Positions 61,082-64,000 of a DNA stretch of 64,000 nt are shown piece by piece. Location of the stretch: positions 1 through 64,000 of the forward strand of contig JAQXEN010000091.1 in the NCBI GenBank assembly GCA_029250825.1, given 5' to 3'. Both the position numbers and the translations under genes were made by a program. The notes beneath the pieces are model-generated. The model was not told where the DNA came from, searched no databases, and worked only from the letters and a program-made list of their open reading frames with translations. Numbering within the stretch: the first letter of the stretch is position 1; each line of letters opens with the position of its first letter. This stretch comes from Porticoccaceae bacterium (GTDB lineage Bacteria > Pseudomonadota > Gammaproteobacteria > Pseudomonadales > Porticoccaceae).

Positions 61082-61888
61082 TTATCCGGATTGGGAATAG
61101 ATCAGTCCCACCAGCAGAGTCCCTAACAGCAACCGATAGATTACGAAAGGCATCATGCCGACCCGCTGTACCACCTTCAAAAACACTTTAATACAGAGGT
61201 AGGCAGTTGTTGCCGAGAGCACTGTGCCAAGCGCAATGAGGCTCCAGTCAACCGATGGAGTCTCGACCAACTGCAGACCTTTGTAACCGCCGCTCAGCAT
61301 AATGATTGGAATCGCCATCAAAAAAGAAAACCTTGCTGCAGTCTCCCGATTAAAACCCAAAGCCAATGCCGCAGTAATAGTAATACCGGACCTAGAGGTA
61401 CCGGGAATCAAGGCCAAGACTTGAGCGATACCGACAATAAGGGCAGTTTGCCAACTGAACTGATCGATACTGCGGTGACCGCCGCCACGGCGATCAGCCC
61501 AACCCAACAGTAGGGCAAAGAAGATAGTGGTAAATGCAATCACCGCCATAGAGCGGAGATTGGCTTCGATATAATGGCTGAACAACAGTCCAATCACTGC
61601 AGCCGGCACCGTGGCTAAAAGAATATACCAGGCCAGATGACTCTCAGGTGTCTGACGGCGTTGAAAAACGCTATCCAGCCAAGCCTGACTGAGCACTGTT
61701 AGATCCTGGCGAAAATAGGTTATTACCGCCACAAGCGAACCCACATGAACTGCGATATCAAAGGTTAAACCCTGATCGGGCCAGCCCAATATCTCAGAGG
61801 GTAAAATCAGATGAGCGGAACTAGAGATCGGCAGAAACTCTGACAACCCCTGAATAATGGCCAACCAAATAGCTTGCATAAAATCCAT
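61082..61888 (-). CDS. uppP: Undecaprenyl-diphosphatase UppP
   Basis: UppP (BacA) recycles undecaprenyl pyrophosphate for peptidoglycan synthesis at the inner membrane. The 268-residue protein has about eight hydrophobic segments and the conserved LSEFLPISSSAH near the N-terminus (Glu-rich active site) and PGTSRSGITITAAL (second active-site motif). It begins two bases after the tsaB stop. Confidence 0.96.
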   Translation of the reverse strand: MDFMQAIWLAIIQGLSEFLPISSSAHLILPSEILGWPDQGLTFDIAVHVGSLVAVITYFRQDLTVLSQAWLDSVFQRRQTPESHLAWYILLATVPAAVIGLLFSHYIEANLRSMAVIAFTTIFFALLLGWADRRGGGHRSIDQFSWQTALIVGIAQVLALIPGTSRSGITITAALALGFNRETAARFSFLMAIPIIMLSGGYKGLQLVETPSVDWSLIALGTVLSATTAYLCIKVFLKVVQRVGMMPFVIYRLLLGTLLVGLIYSQSG

Positions 61889-61890
61889 TT

Positions 61891-62595
61891 TTACACTGCC
61901 CTTAACTTAGTGTGTTTTTTCCACGCCTCTGTTCCACGCAGATAGACCAGCTCAACCGAGTCGATATCCACAGCCTCATCCCGAGCCTGTTTTATTACTG
62001 CAATATCCAATAGATCAAGAGCATCCGGATAGATGCTTTGATAGCTGGGCTGGTCTGTGGCAGCCTGGTTAACTATAGACGATGCATCGCCAACTATAGC
62101 GTAAGGTTTTAAATGCGCTATAAGCTGCTCTGCGTCTTCCACACTGAGCAGTTGATCTTCTATAACAGCTTGATACTGTCCAGCCCTATCGAGCTTATAG
62201 GCGCCACAGTTAAACTCTCCCATACGCGCATCTAGCAGCGGCATTAGAATACCGGAGGCTTGATCACTGGGATCATATTTACGTCTATGAGTGTGAGCCA
62301 TCACCTGCAGAGTCGATACGGCAATAATCGGGATCTGCGCCCCAAAGGCCAAACCCTGCACGGTGGCAAAACCAATACGCAAACCGGTAAAGGAGCCGGG
62401 GCCAACAGTAACCGCGATGGCATCTAGTTCTGCTACTGCTATACCAGCCTCCACCAAAACAGCGTCGATCATCGCCATAATCAGTTTGGTGTGGGAGCGG
62501 GGTTCTTCTGAATAGCGGGAAAATCTCGACTCACCGACACAGAGGGCTACTGAACAGGCGGTGGTTGAAGTTTCAATCGCTAAGATGGATGCCAT
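61891..62595 (-). CDS. tsaB: tRNA threonylcarbamoyladenosine biosynthesis protein TsaB
   Basis: TsaB is an inactive ASKHA-fold partner that dimerises with TsaD in making t6A37. From ATG 62595 the 234-residue protein begins ILAIETSTTACSVAL and carries VTVGPGSFTGLRIGFATVQG, both diagnostic. The frame is open 11 codons further upstream, but MASILAIETST is the expected N-terminus and a GAGA lies nine bases before it. The partner TsaE is also in the window; TsaD and TsaC are not. Confidence 0.95.
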   Translation of the reverse strand: MASILAIETSTTACSVALCVGESRFSRYSEEPRSHTKLIMAMIDAVLVEAGIAVAELDAIAVTVGPGSFTGLRIGFATVQGLAFGAQIPIIAVSTLQVMAHTHRRKYDPSDQASGILMPLLDARMGEFNCGAYKLDRAGQYQAVIEDQLLSVEDAEQLIAHLKPYAIVGDASSIVNQAATDQPSYQSIYPDALDLLDIAVIKQARDEAVDIDSVELVYLRGTEAWKKHTKLRAV

Positions 62596-62656
62596 GGCAG
62601 AAAGTCTCACTGTACCGAGAGGTATCACTAGAGTCCGATTTTAAGTAGGCAGAAAC

Positions 62657-62687
62657 AAAAATCCCCCACCATTAGGCGAGGGATTTT
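62657..62687 (-). terminator. Intrinsic terminator of the Lys/Ala-rich protein gene
   Basis: On the minus strand, AAATCCCTCGCC pairs with GGTGGGGGATTT (two or three G-U pairs) around TAAT and is followed by a T run. It separates this gene from tsaB. Confidence 0.85.
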
Positions 62688-62755
62688 ACAGGTCTCAAGA
62701 CAATTAAACTATCTACAATTTCTCGCCATAAGACCTGGCAGCTTCAGTCGTAAAA

Positions 62756-63799
62756 TTACTTTTTAGCGGCTGGGGCTTTCTTAGCTGCGACTTTCTTAGC
62801 AGCTGGTTTCTTCGCTACAGCCTTCTTTGCAACTGGCTTCTTAGCCGCTACTGCTTTTTTCGCCACTGCTTTTTTGGCAGCTGGCTTCTTGGCAGCAACT
62901 TTCTTAGCCGCTACTTTTTTAGCCGCTGGCTTCTTAGCAACTGCTTTCTTAGCTGCTACTTTTTTAGCCGCTGGCTTCTTAGCTACTGCTTTCTTAGCTG
63001 CTGGCTTCTTGGCAGCAACTTTCTTAGCTGCTACTTTTTTAGCCGCTGACTTCTTGGCTACTGCTTTCTTAGCTGCTGGCTTCTTGGCAGCAACTTTCTT
63101 AGCGGCTGCTTTCTTAGCTACTGGCTTCTTAGCTACTGCTTTCTTAGCTGCTGGCTTCTTAGCAACAACCTTCTTAGCCGCTGGCTTTTTCGCTACAGGC
63201 TTAGCAGCAACCGCTTTTTTAGCTGCAGGCTTTTTTCCGGCGGCTTTTTTCGCTGCAGCTTTAAGCTTTGCAACTACCGCTTTTTCAGCTGCCTGAACTT
63301 TAAGGGCTGCTTTCTTTTCGGCGGCTTTCATTTTCTTCGAGGTCGCTTTAGCGCGAGCCTTTAACCAGCGCTTTTCAAATCGCTTCATTGCGGCGGCCAG
63401 ATCAGCATCCTGAGCAGCCTGCAAACGCGCTTCGGTTTTCAAGATAGCAGCCTTGGCAGCAGCTTCAGCAGTTGCAACTTTTTGCTTCAACTGAATATCT
63501 TTTAGCTCAGTCTTAGCATTGCGCAAACCGTCGCGCAATGCAGCGGCAATTTTACGGCTAGCAGAAGCCTGTTTACGAGCTGTAGCCAAACTGGCTTTAG
63601 CAGCAGCAGTTGCTTTTACGGCAATTTTTGCTTTAGCTTTGTTTACTTTAGCAACAACAGCATCATGTTTTTTGTTATGAGCTACCATTTGCTTTTTAAC
63701 TGAATCAACAAGCTTCGCTGCACTTTGAACAGGTGAAGTCTGTGGCTTTGCTTTTGCTTTAGATACTTTAGATACTTTTTTCTTGGCTGGGCGATTCAT
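62756..63799 (-). CDS. Histone H1-like Lys/Ala-rich protein (AlgP-like)
   Basis: This 347-residue, extremely basic protein has an N-terminal half that looks like a long helical or coiled-coil segment ([20 protein letters not shown]). The C-terminal half, about 185-347, is almost entirely repeats of KKPAAKK, KKVAAKK and KKAVAKK. This composition is seen in AlgP (AlgR3) of Pseudomonas and in PhaF-type and H1-like proteins that bind DNA non-specifically. The likely role is nucleoid binding or gene regulation; the exact job is unknown. AGGAACG lies nine bases before ATG 63799. Repeat number is likely to vary between strains. Confidence 0.85.
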   Translation of the reverse strand: MNRPAKKKVSKVSKAKAKPQTSPVQSAAKLVDSVKKQMVAHNKKHDAVVAKVNKAKAKIAVKATAAAKASLATARKQASASRKIAAALRDGLRNAKTELKDIQLKQKVATAEAAAKAAILKTEARLQAAQDADLAAAMKRFEKRWLKARAKATSKKMKAAEKKAALKVQAAEKAVVAKLKAAAKKAAGKKPAAKKAVAAKPVAKKPAAKKVVAKKPAAKKAVAKKPVAKKAAAKKVAAKKPAAKKAVAKKSAAKKVAAKKVAAKKPAAKKAVAKKPAAKKVAAKKAVAKKPAAKKVAAKKVAAKKPAAKKAVAKKAVAAKKPVAKKAVAKKPAAKKVAAKKAPAAKK

Positions 63800-63910
63800 T
63801 TATGCGTTCCTCAGGTATATAAATACAAATTTTACCATCATGATAAAAAGACATTGGTACTTGTTAGGCGGGAGTTTAAGCAGTTGTGGAATGTTTTTCC
63901 AATTAAAACA

Positions 63911-63930
63911 CTAATTTTGTACAAAATTAG
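63911..63930. promoter_or_regulatory. Perfect 20-bp A+T-rich palindrome upstream of the Lys/Ala-rich gene
   Basis: Arms CTAATTTTGT and ACAAAATTAG meet at 63920/63921 without mismatch, and a shorter CTAATTAG palindrome follows at 63935-63942. The site is about 110 bases upstream of the gene start. It could be an operator; no regulator can be named from sequence. Confidence 0.5.
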
Positions 63931-63970
63931 CGCTCTAATTAGAAAATAAAAGCAGATTTTAAGATTTTTT

Positions 63971-64000
63971 TAAAAAAAACACTGATTTTCCACAGTGTTT
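63971..64000 (-). terminator. Intrinsic terminator of a gene beyond the window edge
   Basis: On the minus strand, AAACACTG pairs with CAGTGTTT around an eight-base loop and runs into a T tract. It would end a minus-strand gene lying past position 64000. Confidence 0.75.

Noticed and set aside
62756-63260. Dense repeats that might be read as a CRISPR array
   Set aside because: The repeats are continuous, coding, and without unique spacers; they encode a Lys/Ala-rich protein.
62874-63296. Long plus-strand frame with [12 protein letters not shown]-type repeats, looking like a membrane protein
   Set aside because: It is the antisense shadow of the KKPAAKK-type repeats of the minus-strand gene; composition explains it and it has no ribosome binding site.

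Overview
The window is a stretch of chromosome from a gammaproteobacterium with moderate GC content. Gene content and order closely match blocks known from Pseudomonas: rpsU-yqeY-dnaG-rpoD-tRNA; purA-hisZ-DUF2065-hflC-hflK-hflX-hfq-miaA-mutL-amidase-tsaE-nnr with queG, orn, rsgA, rhdA and psd; hemE-gltD-gltB-aroB-aroK-pilQPONM with the PBP1A gene divergent; then hslR, hslO and pckA. Together with an octaheme cytochrome and a secreted beta-propeller protein, this suggests a free-living, respiring, probably marine or aquatic gammaproteobacterium of the Cellvibrionales/SAR92-like group. The group assignment is inference; no rRNA gene is present.

Layout. Positions 1-5.2 kb hold the macromolecular synthesis block (S21 end, YqeY, primase, sigma-70) followed by a long nested palindrome and a CAT-anticodon tRNA that fits tRNA-Ile2. 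Positions 5.4-16.7 kb are the least conserved part: a solo LuxR-type regulator, a beta-propeller lipoprotein, an octaheme cytochrome fused to TPRs, a lipoprotein alkaline phosphatase, a small XRE-type protein, a Cys-rich lipoprotein, a GST, RlmA, a GLYK-like kinase and a CBS protein. Positions 16.8-30.1 kb are one long minus-strand run for purine synthesis, membrane protease control (HflKC), RNA chaperone Hfq, tRNA modification (MiaA, TsaE), mismatch repair (MutL), cell separation (amidase) and NAD(P)HX repair. Positions 30.2-36.2 kb hold QueG, Orn, RsgA, rhodanese, phosphatidylserine decarboxylase and a degenerate HD-GYP protein. Positions 36.3-50.5 kb hold heme (HemE), glutamate synthase, shikimate enzymes and the type IV pilus assembly operon pilMNOPQ. 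Positions 50.7-57 kb are a plus-strand set (PBP1A, YrfG, Hsp15, Hsp33, PckA). Positions 57-64 kb hold cytochrome c5, TrpS, an M18 aminopeptidase, a beta-hydroxyacid dehydrogenase, UppP, TsaB and a histone-H1-like Lys/Ala-rich protein.

No phage, transposase, integrase, CRISPR array or restriction system was found, and no clear new multi-gene system. The most unusual signals are (i) at least seven short perfect or near-perfect tandem repeats with units of 11-18 nt at gene starts, gene ends and inside genes; (ii) a roughly 90-nt multi-stem palindrome just before the tRNA; (iii) an HD-GYP protein that has lost several metal ligands; and (iv) an octaheme cytochrome-TPR fusion next to a secreted beta-propeller lipoprotein. 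Several simple intrinsic terminators can be read and mark out the transcription units.
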